Of a stretch of DNA of 64,000 bases, positions 28,601 through 37,169 are shown one piece after another. The DNA is taken from positions 2,232,001 through 2,296,000 of the forward strand of contig NZ_AP014723.1 of assembly GCF_001548035.1 (NCBI RefSeq). The letters are read 5' to 3'. Position 1 is the first letter of the stretch. Every line of letters starts with the position of its first letter. The notes beneath the pieces were generated by a model, which saw only the letters and a list, made by a program, of their open reading frames with translations, made no database searches and was not told the DNA's origin. A program made the translations under genes and the position numbers. Source of the DNA: Sulfurospirillum sp. UCH001 (lineage in GTDB: Bacteria > Campylobacterota > Campylobacteria > Campylobacterales > Sulfurospirillaceae).

Positions 28601-31600
28601 CCCGCTGCTGTATTGGAGCCACCATCTAAAACATCGCTTCCACCATATCCCTCAATGGTATCATTACCTGCACCACCATTAATCGTATTGACGTTTGAGT
28701 TGCCATAGAAAATATCATTATAAGCAGAGCCCGTGATGTTGTTTACACCCGTAATAATATCATTGCCTCGATTAGTTGAAATGATTTGGTTAATCGCTAT
28801 TGTAAGATTTGTTGCAGCACCTTCGGTTATACCATCCAGTGAATAATCTAACCAGCTACTGGTCGCTCCTGTGCCATTGATGGTATCATTACCTGCACCA
28901 CCCACAAAGGTATTATTCCCACTGGAATCAGTTAAAATATCATTGCCTGCACCACCAATAAGGGTATCATTGCCAAGTCCACCATTGAGATAGTTATTGC
29001 CTGAACTACCTATAATCGTATCGTTTCCACTACCACCAATGAAATTTTCCACATTGACAATCGTGTCATTATCGCCGCCTACAATCGTCACTGTTGCAAC
29101 GGTAGAACCCGCTAATGTCACGCTGATATTATTGGCAACCGCAGTATAATCAACCGTATCTGTCCCTTGACCACCGTCGATGACATCACTACCATCATTA
29201 CCGCTGATAGCGACTATCGTATCGTCACATGCTGTACCATAAGAGCCACCATCATCACCAAAAATAGTATCGTTACCCAAGCCGCCATAGATGGTATCAT
29301 TTCCTTCTCCACCATAAAGGGTATTGCCACCATCACTCAGCGTTGGAGCAGCACTATCACCATAAATTTTATCATTTCCTGCACCACCATAAATTGTATC
29401 AACACCGTCCGCGCCATAAAGCGTATCGTTGCCATCATTGCCATTGATAACATTGGCGAGTGCATTGCCCGTAATCACATCGTTGTATCCACTGCCCGAT
29501 ACATTTTCAATCATATCTGTAAAATTAACCGTTCCAGCACCACTGGTTGCTTGATTGGACGCTAGTGTGCCCATATTAACACTCACAGCAGAGCCTGCGT
29601 AGTAAAACGAAATCGTATCGGTACCTGTTCCACCGGTTAGCGTGTTTGTTGCTGTTGCGTCTGCAAGTTCAAAGTAATCATTGCCAGTACCACCGTCTAA
29701 AATATTGGTACCACTTTCACCGTTTAAATAGTCATTTCCGCTACCGCCATACAAGGTATCGTTATTATTGCCACCCCACAAGCTATCGTTGCCAAGACCA
29801 CCGTAAATGGTGTCGTTACCATCTTGTCCGTATAAAGAGTCATCACCTGTTTGGATGCCATCAACGGCTACGCCACTGTTATCATCACCGTAAATAAGAT
29901 CATTACCCGCACCCGCTAAAATGGTGTCATTTAAAGCGCGACCTACAAGGATGTTAGCATTCGCGTCACCCGTAATCGTATCGGCAAAGTTTGAGCCTGA
30001 GACATTCTCAACTTCGTAAATAACATCAGTACCAATATCAGCTCCACTGGCATTATTGGTGGCAAGATTAACGATAATGCCTGCTGTTGAGGCATTGATA
30101 AAATCAACCGTATCACCTTTGGTTTCAAGTGTCGTTCCTCCATAAATGGTGTCATTGCCAGCACTCATCATAAACCAGTCATCACCACCATTACCACGTA
30201 GGTCATCCGCACCTATATTGCCCGTTAAAGTATCGGCGTAGTTAGAGCCTAAAACACGAGAGAAGCCACTGAGAGTATCACTGCCACCTGAACCATCTGT
30301 TGCCGTTCCTGTAGTGAGATTGACCGTAACACCTGCGGTATCCGAAGTGTAGTCAACCGTGTCCCAGCCCGCAAATACGCCAACACTGTCTCCGCCAACT
30401 AAAAAATCATTTCCGGCATTACCCGCAATCGTATCATCACCCACCCCACCGTAAATGGTGTCGTCACCAAGCCCTCCACTGATCGTGTCATTGCCACCCC
30501 AGCCATAAAAAGTATTGGCATTGGCATTACCCGTTATCGTATCACCATAACCTGAGCTACCATAAACAACCTCAACCGTATTGGTAATAATATCCGTACC
30601 TTCGCTCCCGCTTTGTGTGCCTGTCGTTAAATCGCCGGTGTCATTAGGGTTCAGTGGGCTTGTCGAAGTAATCACAACTTTTGCCGTTGCATTGCGATAA
30701 TCTGCGATATCGATTCCACCACCACCATCTAAGGTATCATCACCTGTTCCACCTACAAGGATATCAGCGCCTGCCGCACCATAAAGGGTATCATTGCCTA
30801 CACCGCCAATGAGCGTATCGCCACTGTCACCAGCATAAAGCGTATCAGAACCAGCACCACCATCGAGGGTATTGTGGCCGTCACTGGTGGTATGGGTATT
30901 ACCTACATTGTCGCCGTATAAAACATCATTGCCATCGTTGCCAGAGAGTTGGTCGGAACCGAGATTTCCATACATGGTATTGTCCATACCATCACCATAA
31001 AGCGTATCGCCTCCGGCATAATTACCGCCATTGATATTTTCAATATTTTGGATACTTTCGGCATTGCCATAACCATCATTGAGCACTTGAAGTGAAGAAA
31101 GATTGACATTAATGGAGGCAGTTGTAATAGCACTAAAATCAACGGTATCGATGCCAATACCACCATCTATGGTATCAACGCCTTGCGATGTAAAAATGGT
31201 ATCATCCCCACTGCCACCTTTGAGGATATTAGCATTGGCATCACCATAAATCGTATCATTACCCGATCCACCCGTGATATTTTCAATTTCGCTAAACGTG
31301 CTTGCTGTGGTATTCACAGTCCCAGCAACCATATCAATCACTAACGCAGAAGATAGATCTGAAAAATCTAATGTATCGCTACTTCCTGCAATGTTGCCAC
31401 TGCCATTATCACCATACACTTTATCGCCATCAATAGCCCCATAAATAAGGTCATTGTCGCTACCACCAAAGATCGTATCAGCTCCGCCACCGCCACGAAG
31501 TGTATCGTTACCCGCTTCACCGTACAATCTCTCGGCTAAAGCACCGCCATTAATCGTATCATTACCAGCACCCGTGTAAATAGTCGATAAAACGCCTGTA

Positions 31601-34600
31601 TCCGCACCTGTGATACTATCTGCACCTGAACCTGATTTCAAAATTTCAATTGTTGTTGTATCGATGATGTCGGAGCCATCGCCATTGATAACCCCTGCAT
31701 TTAAAAGAGCCGTAATCGCAATATTATTCGTCACATAATCAAGCGTATCAATCCCCGTTCCACCAAATATCGTGTCATTGCCGGCATCTCCACGCAATGT
31801 ATCGCCAGCACTACCGGCGTACAAGGTATCGTTTCCAGCACCACCGGCAAGTATGTTTTGGCTATCGGCGTGAATATTGCCAATAGTATCGCCATACAAT
31901 AGATCATTTCCTGTGCCACCGGTGATTTTGTCGCTTCCAAGATTACCATAAATCGTAATGCTTGCATTTCCACCGCTTAAGGTATCAGCCCCACTACCCG
32001 AATCAAAAATTTCAATTCCATTTAAAATATCTGCGCCAACAGCGCTATTGCTTACATTCGTACCAGAGGTCAATGTAATGTTAGATGCAACAGCAGTATA
32101 GTCGATGCGATCCATCGTTCCTGTATCTGTACCGCTTGCGTTGCCACCATAATACACATCGCTGACACCATCTTGTGTTCCCACAATAACATCATTACCA
32201 TCGCCACCGTAAAGCACATCACTTCCAGCACCGCCGTCTAGCGTGTCATTGCCCTCATTACCATACAATTTATTGGCAAGTCCATCACCTACAATGGTAT
32301 CATCAACTTTTGAGCCTTTGACATCTTCAATGTTAGCGATGACATCATCATTTCCACCCGCAGTACCTACAATAACCGTTGTATTGGTAGCGCCATTTAA
32401 CGTGACATTAATAGCCTCAGAGATCGCACCATAATCAATGGTATCTTCTCCACTACCGCCATCTAGAGTGTAGTTTCCTGTATCAAATGTGGCATTAACT
32501 GTAAATGTATCAGCACCCGCACCTGTTTTAATTATTTCGATATTTTGGAAGCTGTCTTTATTGGCCGAATTACTCGTTTGGGCAATTGTTTGAGCACCCA
32601 TATCTACCGTTAGATTCGTCGATGCAGTATATGCACTATAATCTGCGGTATCTCCAATGGTATGAGCTCCGCCGTCTAAAAGATCTCCGTCTAAATTTCC
32701 GCTAAGGGTATCATCACTCGCTCCACCGAAGAGGGTATTGACAACACCACTTTTACCAACGATGGTATCGGAAGCGGTTGTCCCTACAACATTTTGTATG
32801 TTCGAGAGGGTATCAAAGAGCGTTGGTGTACTGTTGAGATAGGCTTTTCCTGTTGAAAGGTTAATCGTAGAAGCAGAAGCAAACGTACTGTAATCTACGA
32901 TATTTCGCTCACTAATAGCTCCACCATCGATGTAGTCACCATCAAAACCGCCAAAAATAGTGTCGTTACCCAATCCACCAAGGAGCTGATCCGCACCACC
33001 ATTTCCTTTGAGTGTATCATCTCCTGCACCACCGGTTAAGACGTTTGCATTCGCATCACCTACAAGTGTATCGGCTTGCGCTGTACCAATGATATTTTCT
33101 ATGCCATACAGTGTATCGGTTCCATCTGTAACGGCATTTCCTATGACCTGCCCGCTAAGCCTTGTTAAGTCTGCATCTATGGACGTAATGGAAGCGGAAT
33201 AGTCTGCAGTATCAGTCCCGCTATCATGTGTTGCATCTGTACCGCCAATAAAAGTGTCATTGCCAGCACCACCAATAAAGGTGTCATTGCCAGCCCCTCC
33301 GATAAAAATATTATCCGTACTATTGCCTATAAATTTATCGTTTCCACTACCACCACTGATCTGTTGAATGTTTGCGAGGGTATCCGAATTACTTGCTGTA
33401 GGTGTTGTACCGGTTTGGTAAATATTTTTCGATGATACAGAGAGATCAACAGTGAGATTTTGGGTACGCGCACTGTAATCAGCAAGGTTCATGCCATTGC
33501 CACCATCTAAGACGTCGCCATCTAAATTACCTGTTAGCGTATCATTGCCATCAGCACCATACAAGGTATTAGAGAGTCCACTCCCTCCTTTTAGGGTATC
33601 ATTGCCACTGGTGCCATACACCTCCTCAATACTATAAAGAGTATCGGTTGCAAGTGTGGCATTGCTTGCATTTAAAAGAGTGACGGTATTGGTAGAAAGA
33701 TCAGCCACAATATGATCAATACTACTAAGAGAAGAGTAATCCACTCGGTCTTTGTAGCTATCGCTGCTCACACCTAGTTCAGCACCATAATAGATATCAT
33801 TGCCCAGTGTTGCGATGAAGGTATCATTGCCACCCATACCAATGAATGTATCCGAATTTGAAGAACCTGTCATTGTGTCATTATAGAGTGAGCCTTTTAC
33901 AATCTCTATGCTTGTGAGGGTATCCGTTCCACCTAAACCGTCCATGACAGTGTTCGTGGTGAGATTAGCGATAATCGCATTGGACGCAGAGTAGTCTGCC
34001 GTATCTTGTCCACTACCACCATCTAAGAGATCAGCACCTATCCCACCAATGAGTGTATCATTCCCTGCCCCACCATAAAGCGTGTCATCACCACCCATAC
34101 CATTTAAGATATCATTATCGCCTCTACCATCTAAAATATTGACATCATTGCTACCCACAATGGTATCTTTGTTGGTTGAGCCATACACATTTTCAATCTC
34201 TATTAATCTGTCAGCATTACTACCACCCAGAGTAATGTTTACAGAAGCACTAATATTGCCATAATCAACACTATCTACACCGCTTCCACCATCAAGGGTA
34301 TCACCATCTAAGTAGCCATAAAAGATATCATTCCCATCTTTTCCTAAGAGGGTATTGACACTTCCTTGCACACCAGTAAGCGTATCTGCACCGTTTGAGC
34401 CAATCACATTTTCAATGGAAATGAGCTTATCGGTATCATTGCCAGAGACAACGCCATCTCCTGTGGCGAGATTGACACTCACACTTGAGGCATAGCTATA
34501 ATCAACCCAGTCACTTCCACTTCGTCCATCAAGAGTATCATTGCCTCCAAGTCCACTCAGTGTGTCATTGCCTAGACTTCCGGTAATGGTATTAACGAGC

Positions 34601-37131
34601 GCATTACCGATGAGCGTATCGCCCAATGTGGAACTTGAACCAATGATATTTTCAATATTATAAAGCTGATCGTTTCCCTCTCCACTAGCGGTATTAAGAT
34701 TGAGGTTTACATAGACTTTAGCATTTGAGGAGCTAAAATCAATCGTATCAAATCCACTTCCGCCATTGATGTAATCGTCTCCCGAACCGCCTTGCAAGAT
34801 ATCGTTTCCTCCATAAATGGTTGCTAATGTTACACCATTATCGACGATATATTCTACACTTTGATCTGACGCAACTACGAGGGTAGATGTACTCATAATA
34901 GGAGCAGCATCACCATAAATCTTGTCATTTTCTGAGCCACCACTCAAAATATCATCGCCGCCATACAATGCAGAAGGGGTACTGCTGTCAATCATCATAT
35001 CGCCCACAATGGTGTCTGCGCCAGCGCCTCCTGTGATCGTATCATCATTTGGAGTAGTAGACGTTGCAGAATGGTTGTATCCACCAATCAGTAAGTTATC
35101 TGAAGCATCGCCATTGATTATATCTTTGTATTGTGTACCCGCGACATTTTCGACATTTTTAACAATGGTTGTTGAAGATGAACTGCCTATATTTCCTAAA
35201 GAGCCATTTGCAGAATTGTTCAGTGTAATGCTAATTCCATTAGAATTATTGGAAAAATCGATCGTATCGGTATTGTCACCACCATCGATCATATAGTCAT
35301 CGGTACTACCGATTAACCAGTCATTTCCTGCACCACCATCTAACCAATCAGCGCCACCTCGCCCTTCTAATGTATCATTTCCTTCACCACCGGAGAGTTT
35401 ATTTGCACTTGCGTCTCCACGAATCGTATCATTGTACTTTGAGCCTATCACATACTCAATATTGCTTAATGTATCACTAATCGTTCGTGTCTCTTCCCCT
35501 GTTGTGACATCACTGGTCGTATCATAAACGGTTTTTCCGGTTGCAAAGCCACCTTGTAAGTCAACGATAATACCCCTAGCATCATTGGCATATTGCACTC
35601 CTGTTGCAGGATCAATCGCAGCACCGTTAGCAAATAAAAAATCATCGCTATATTTTGTGACAAACGCATAGCTAATCGTATCAATGCCATCGTTTCCGTT
35701 AAGAATATTATTGCCAGAACCACCACTGAGGGTATCATTTCCAGCATTACCATCAAGCGTATCGTTACCGATATTTCCATAAATGGTATCATTGGATAAA
35801 CCGCCTAAAACGGTAGAGTCATATTTTGAGGTATAAACGATGTTTTCATTCGGTGTCGTATCAATCACAAAGCCTGAAGCGTAACGTCCATTATACGTAT
35901 AGTCTGATTCGCTGTTGACATCTTTTACGATGACACCAACATCTTTGTAGGTTGTTAGTGTCGTCAACTCAGGCGTCACGACTTCAGCTTGTTTACTTGC
36001 AGGGACATTGGAGATATCAAATTGTGAGGTCAATGAGACCTTCATAAGATAGTCAAAATTAAGAGCGATATTCGCAGAACTTGGCTCATAACGAATATAA
36101 AATTCAATCACTTCACCACCATCGGTTGCGGTTGATGTAAAACCAGTACCCGAAGATAAGTTCCATCCACCATCCACGGAATTAGCAGATGTAAAATCAG
36201 AATTTAGAATTTGAAATCCATTAGAAAGCCCTAAAATAGAGATTTGCTCGATGGCAAATCCAATAGGCTGAGAAACACTTAAGCGTACAAGTTTGGTAAG
36301 ATATGTTGCGTTTACCAAGCTAGGGTTATCCGCAGTAATCACTGTAGGATAGGCTTCATTACGATAATCTAATGTTTCTGCCTGAAATTGTGCCGCAGCA
36401 GATTTGCTTACATTACCCAAAGCGCTTCCCGTACCACCTAATACGGTTTTGATACCTAACGAGAGAGAGTCTGAGCTTTTAATTTGGTAAAAACCAATAT
36501 CAAAGGACAAAGCAGCAGAAACATCCGCCACGTTATCTTTGCTTTTACTCTGATCATCGGATGAACGATGTTTGTCTGCACTGTCATCTATGCTTGGATT
36601 ATTGCTTGTATAGTTTGTAACGGCTTCTTGTAGATATTTACCAGAACTTGTCTGTTTATTAGCGTCATCGGCTGGTTTAATAAAAGGTTGCGGATCAACA
36701 TAATAAGCATTATAATCATTACTAGGTGCATCATCTTTTTTTGCATGTTCATTTTGCTGTGCATTTTGTTTTTCATCATGCAAAGAAACAGGACCAGAGA
36801 CTAAAACAGAATTTTGTGGGGCTTGTCCAACGTCTTGTATTTTATTGAGAATTTGCTCAATATTCATCATCATGCCGCCAGGCAATTTAATCACAGGCGC
36901 ATTGCTCTCAAACGCAAGCATTCCAAGCGATACAAATGTAATTTGCCCACCATTAGGGAGTGTCGCTATCACATCGCCACCCACGATTTGCATTTTCGCT
37001 TTAGAGAGGTCTACACCAAGAGAAAGCTCATCTCCTGGGCGTAAAAAGAGATTGATGTTTTCGCCCGCTTGAGGGGCAAATTTAAGCGCCGTACTGCTTT
37101 TACCGTAATTAACTTCTGCTGTATTTGCCAT
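22672..37131 (-). CDS. Giant RTX-type adhesin (4,819 residues)
   Basis: An unusually large secreted protein. Residues 1-130 form a conserved-looking N-terminal module of the kind thought to plug or retain T1SS adhesins in the outer membrane, followed by a charged, Gln/Asn/Lys-rich linker (about 130-200) and a non-repeat domain (about 205-420). RTX calcium-binding repeats of type GGxGxDxLxG fill residues 435-3060, interleaved with a VDYS..I.VNL..G spacer. Two short RTX blocks recur near 3570-3600 and 3730-3755. The last 1,060 residues are Thr/Ser/Asn-rich beta repeats ending in a hydrophobic tail, the expected T1SS signal. I see one cysteine (GTACDD). It is flanked by its exporter genes. No stop or frameshift interrupts it. 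Confidence 0.93.
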   Translation of the reverse strand: MANTAEVNYGKSSTALKFAPQAGENINLFLRPGDELSLGVDLSKAKMQIVGGDVIATLPNGGQITFVSLGMLAFESNAPVIKLPGGMMMNIEQILNKIQDVGQAPQNSVLVSGPVSLHDEKQNAQQNEHAKKDDAPSNDYNAYYVDPQPFIKPADDANKQTSSGKYLQEAVTNYTSNNPSIDDSADKHRSSDDQSKSKDNVADVSAALSFDIGFYQIKSSDSLSLGIKTVLGGTGSALGNVSKSAAAQFQAETLDYRNEAYPTVITADNPSLVNATYLTKLVRLSVSQPIGFAIEQISILGLSNGFQILNSDFTSANSVDGGWNLSSGTGFTSTATDGGEVIEFYIRYEPSSANIALNFDYLMKVSLTSQFDISNVPASKQAEVVTPELTTLTTYKDVGVIVKDVNSESDYTYNGRYASGFVIDTTPNENIVYTSKYDSTVLGGLSNDTIYGNIGNDTLDGNAGNDTLSGGSGNNILNGNDGIDTISYAFVTKYSDDFLFANGAAIDPATGVQYANDARGIIVDLQGGFATGKTVYDTTSDVTTGEETRTISDTLSNIEYVIGSKYNDTIRGDASANKLSGGEGNDTLEGRGGADWLDGGAGNDWLIGSTDDYMIDGGDNTDTIDFSNNSNGISITLNNSANGSLGNIGSSSSTTIVKNVENVAGTQYKDIINGDASDNLLIGGYNHSATSTTPNDDTITGGAGADTIVGDMMIDSSTPSALYGGDDILSGGSENDKIYGDAAPIMSTSTLVVASDQSVEYIVDNGVTLATIYGGNDILQGGSGDDYINGGSGFDTIDFSSSNAKVYVNLNLNTASGEGNDQLYNIENIIGSSSTLGDTLIGNALVNTITGSLGNDTLSGLGGNDTLDGRSGSDWVDYSYASSVSVNLATGDGVVSGNDTDKLISIENVIGSNGADTLTGVQGSVNTLLGKDGNDIFYGYLDGDTLDGGSGVDSVDYGNISASVNITLGGSNADRLIEIENVYGSTNKDTIVGSNDVNILDGRGDNDILNGMGGDDTLYGGAGNDTLIGGIGADLLDGGSGQDTADYSASNAIIANLTTNTVMDGLGGTDTLTSIEIVKGSLYNDTMTGSSNSDTFIGMGGNDTFIATLGNDIYYGAELGVSSDSYKDRVDYSSLSSIDHIVADLSTNTVTLLNASNATLATDTLYSIEEVYGTSGNDTLKGGSGLSNTLYGADGNDTLTGNLDGDVLDGGNGMNLADYSARTQNLTVDLSVSSKNIYQTGTTPTASNSDTLANIQQISGGSGNDKFIGNSTDNIFIGGAGNDTFIGGAGNDTFIGGTDATHDSGTDTADYSASITSIDADLTRLSGQVIGNAVTDGTDTLYGIENIIGTAQADTLVGDANANVLTGGAGDDTLKGNGGADQLLGGLGNDTIFGGFDGDYIDGGAISERNIVDYSTFASASTINLSTGKAYLNSTPTLFDTLSNIQNVVGTTASDTIVGKSGVVNTLFGGASDDTLSGNLDGDLLDGGAHTIGDTADYSAYTASTNLTVDMGAQTIAQTSNSANKDSFQNIEIIKTGAGADTFTVNATFDTGNYTLDGGSGEDTIDYGAISEAINVTLNGATNTTVIVGTAGGNDDVIANIEDVKGSKVDDTIVGDGLANKLYGNEGNDTLDGGAGSDVLYGGDGNDVIVGTQDGVSDVYYGGNASGTDTGTMDRIDYTAVASNITLTSGTNVSNSAVGADILNGIEIFDSGSGADTLSGGNASITIYGNLGSDKITGGTGNDLLYGDTIGNIHADSQNILAGGAGNDTLYAGSAGDTLRGDAGNDTIFGGTGIDTLDYVTNNIAITALLNAGVINGDGSDIIDTTTIEILKSGSGADSITGADTGVLSTIYTGAGNDTINGGALAERLYGEAGNDTLRGGGGADTIFGGSDNDLIYGAIDGDKVYGDNGSGNIAGSSDTLDFSDLSSALVIDMVAGTVNTTASTFSEIENITGGSGNDTIYGDANANILKGGSGDDTIFTSQGVDTIDGGIGIDTVDFSAITTASINVNLSSLQVLNDGYGNAESIQNIENINGGNYAGGDTLYGDGMDNTMYGNLGSDQLSGNDGNDVLYGDNVGNTHTTSDGHNTLDGGAGSDTLYAGDSGDTLIGGVGNDTLYGAAGADILVGGTGDDTLDGGGGIDIADYRNATAKVVITSTSPLNPNDTGDLTTGTQSGSEGTDIITNTVEVVYGSSGYGDTITGNANANTFYGWGGNDTISGGLGDDTIYGGVGDDTIAGNAGNDFLVGGDSVGVFAGWDTVDYTSDTAGVTVNLTTGTATDGSGGSDTLSGFSRVLGSNYADTLTGNIGADDLRGNGGDDWFMMSAGNDTIYGGTTLETKGDTVDFINASTAGIIVNLATNNASGADIGTDVIYEVENVSGSNFADTITGDANANILVGRALNDTILAGAGNDLIYGDDNSGVAVDGIQTGDDSLYGQDGNDTIYGGLGNDSLWGGNNNDTLYGGSGNDYLNGESGTNILDGGTGNDYFELADATATNTLTGGTGTDTISFYYAGSAVSVNMGTLASNQATSGAGTVNFTDMIENVSGSGYNDVITGNALANVINGNDGNDTLYGADGVDTIYGGAGNDKIYGDSAAPTLSDGGNTLYGGEGNDTIYGGLGNDTIFGDDGGSYGTACDDTIVAISGNDGSDVIDGGQGTDTVDYTAVANNISVTLAGSTVATVTIVGGDNDTIVNVENFIGGSGNDTIIGSSGNNYLNGGLGNDTLIGGAGNDILTDSSGNNTFVGGAGNDTINGTGATSSWLDYSLDGITEGAATNLTIAINQIISTNRGNDIITGVNNITGSAYNDIFYGNSNVNTINGGAGNDTIEGYGGSDVLDGGSNTAAGDTVSYYNENKILVTLNDSGTSTVGVWNGSNYTTEVDTISNFENISGSNSGGDFISGNASDNTLWGNVGNDSLYGGGGNDYIDGGSDNDTIAGGTGADTILGGNGNDILRGGETAYNNGSADGFSDTLYGNAGDDTLYGMLDGDTLYGGDNATSFNGNDVINYSELGVGNAVYIDINATAGASFAQLVGTPTIKDTIYGFNTVIGSNGNDTIVGNVNNNSISSGAGNDVIYFSPVAALTSAVTAGSDSVDMGSGDDTLFTFISELTSSDYINGSTGNDTITFRDGGVINDVTKFQNISNIEFVQFADVANTISLDTTKLNDVKLIGGATTDIFNYAIANFDAHDSIDGGGGNDTLSFTTAGTLSDAMLSSISNIEKIQLANGTNTVTVDVSNLEGGIATLYAGTSGTNTYNYSLSNLTNADKIVGGGASTTDIIQFLDAGTVADDTRFSGLSAIDQVKLANGTNTFNIGTNEAQLSNVSIIGNSGIDTFVYTSAALTDGTANAKLVGSGGNDILQITGNTSVVNANLAGFSGINTINLGSYTGSISLGANATTMGLTTIDAIGNTGTLSIDASAMSTSVTINATNANGSTYKGSSVAGDILNINNALTSQDASSITGIETINVNANTTFTGDLTGVTNLTIVSGKTLNVDASAVSSDTATIANAGTLAINNTNGATLSGLTMTGAGALQINGTSSSDTITLNATMTSYTGTITIDGGAGDDILIGSTKNDTILGGTGNDTLTGGAGTDRLDGGEDSDVYRFASASDIAADIITDTGTVGSDIIFMDAAGDFSLAGLSVSGIEGLKFYQGVGTQTLTISKAQASLYTDFTGYTGATDTVAVTGVTSSLDMNSGKTYTNIAKVSIDASSASSSVTLTGVSSVSNTITGGSGNDTIIAGTQIDTLAGGSGNDTFQINSNYLTSADTISDTSGLDTLEITNAATITDAQLTNVTNVEILKLAAGSTVTLGTEANNSGNGFTTVNVSAGGANTINNSTINNLSVIGGAGTDTLNISGGVAINASNLSGVENLNITSGTSAMTGTLSAATTATIASGATLTTTVPSTTLSGKTIVINGSLSATGVNGTDVSHVTLNSGGTASFTLTSGGTLDASVAGFSKDVNGLLKIYGNTGNETITIDSAKFTNAGDLISDSSGTDTLVVTGSSAIDFTKISGMEVVDLTNYNGTTLTTNNTTGETIKIDSAYTSINAGGGTDQLYISANSVDLSGATLSNIESYYVASGATLTIKASDVSGKVVTGAGNLVVLHSADSSYDLSGIATTGTKTLEFSATSTFTGNLGTVSTISVDSGVTATMSAASLNGKTATLSGAGALNITAGATAAANNFANLTNSISGEVTLNVTSAIDLTTATLGTALDKLNTSVAVTLSGTQANMFASYTGSGNITIEVGTTSVDLSSKTVAGYNGIFTFNDGTGVQTLTGTMNNDTYNVDNASVNIFASFGDDTINILSSLGSNLSGGIDGGGGVDVLNINKSGLTFNTSNITAVETINVNQSATFTGTLSATTTTIASGVTLSADASVISGKTINGTGILNVTNLDATLNADFSTVAGATTLNVDWSGTGTYTGNLTNVDTLNISSGTMRVTDDILASHTTTGTGALIVDVDSNLAFTWSNSAASLNETLNFTGGTTYTQTLTNVDAITLASGVSVDISGATIGASTTSVTGAAGSESLTMNSSFLHTVASVDLGAASDTLGVTGNTALTATDFGKIQNVETLDLSSYTGAVDLTSTSGITQLSTGSGVNSTTIDYAMNITDSGGTDTLYTTATMDLSSNSISGIETLSVASGTTTRLDYDDLGVGKIATLTGSGEVTVNGSNSMNISSENIAGLGSDKLGITGTAGDDNLVLDFSQLDKIHFDGGTAGTDTVSFTSSVVASGEIFDTNAFSNIETLDISSLGLSGLGLTIDANALKSFTGDTNELTLLISASSSQDSYIHLSNETTYQSITSLTTGDHILDNGLMLHVQTV
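27950..35840 (-). repeat. Main RTX repeat array inside the adhesin gene
   Basis: Dozens of nonapeptide-type repeats (GGxGNDTLxG) alternate with longer spacers that end in IENV.GS..(N/D)DT. At DNA level this gives recurring GGTATCATT(G/T)CC motifs on the plus strand. The array is imperfect, so units have diverged and are not recent copies in general. Confidence 0.9.
33245..33298. repeat. 27-bp near-perfect tandem repeat in the adhesin gene
   Basis: Two adjacent 27-base units differ at only two or three positions and encode FIGGAGNDT twice. This is the clearest sign of recent unit duplication in the RTX array. Confidence 0.7.
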
Positions 37132-37169
37132 AACGCATCTTCCTCTTTTTACACACTTTTATAACGTTT

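Noticed and set aside
27950-35840. CRISPR array or satellite DNA
   Set aside because: Repeated DNA motifs are irregular in spacing and divergent, and are fully explained by in-frame RTX codons.
22820-36980. Long open frames on the plus strand and other frames across the adhesin gene, up to 260 codons
   Set aside because: They are shadows of the repetitive, stop-poor adhesin gene: low-complexity Val/Ser/Pro-rich or Ile/Cys-rich translations, no ribosome binding sites and no family resemblance.
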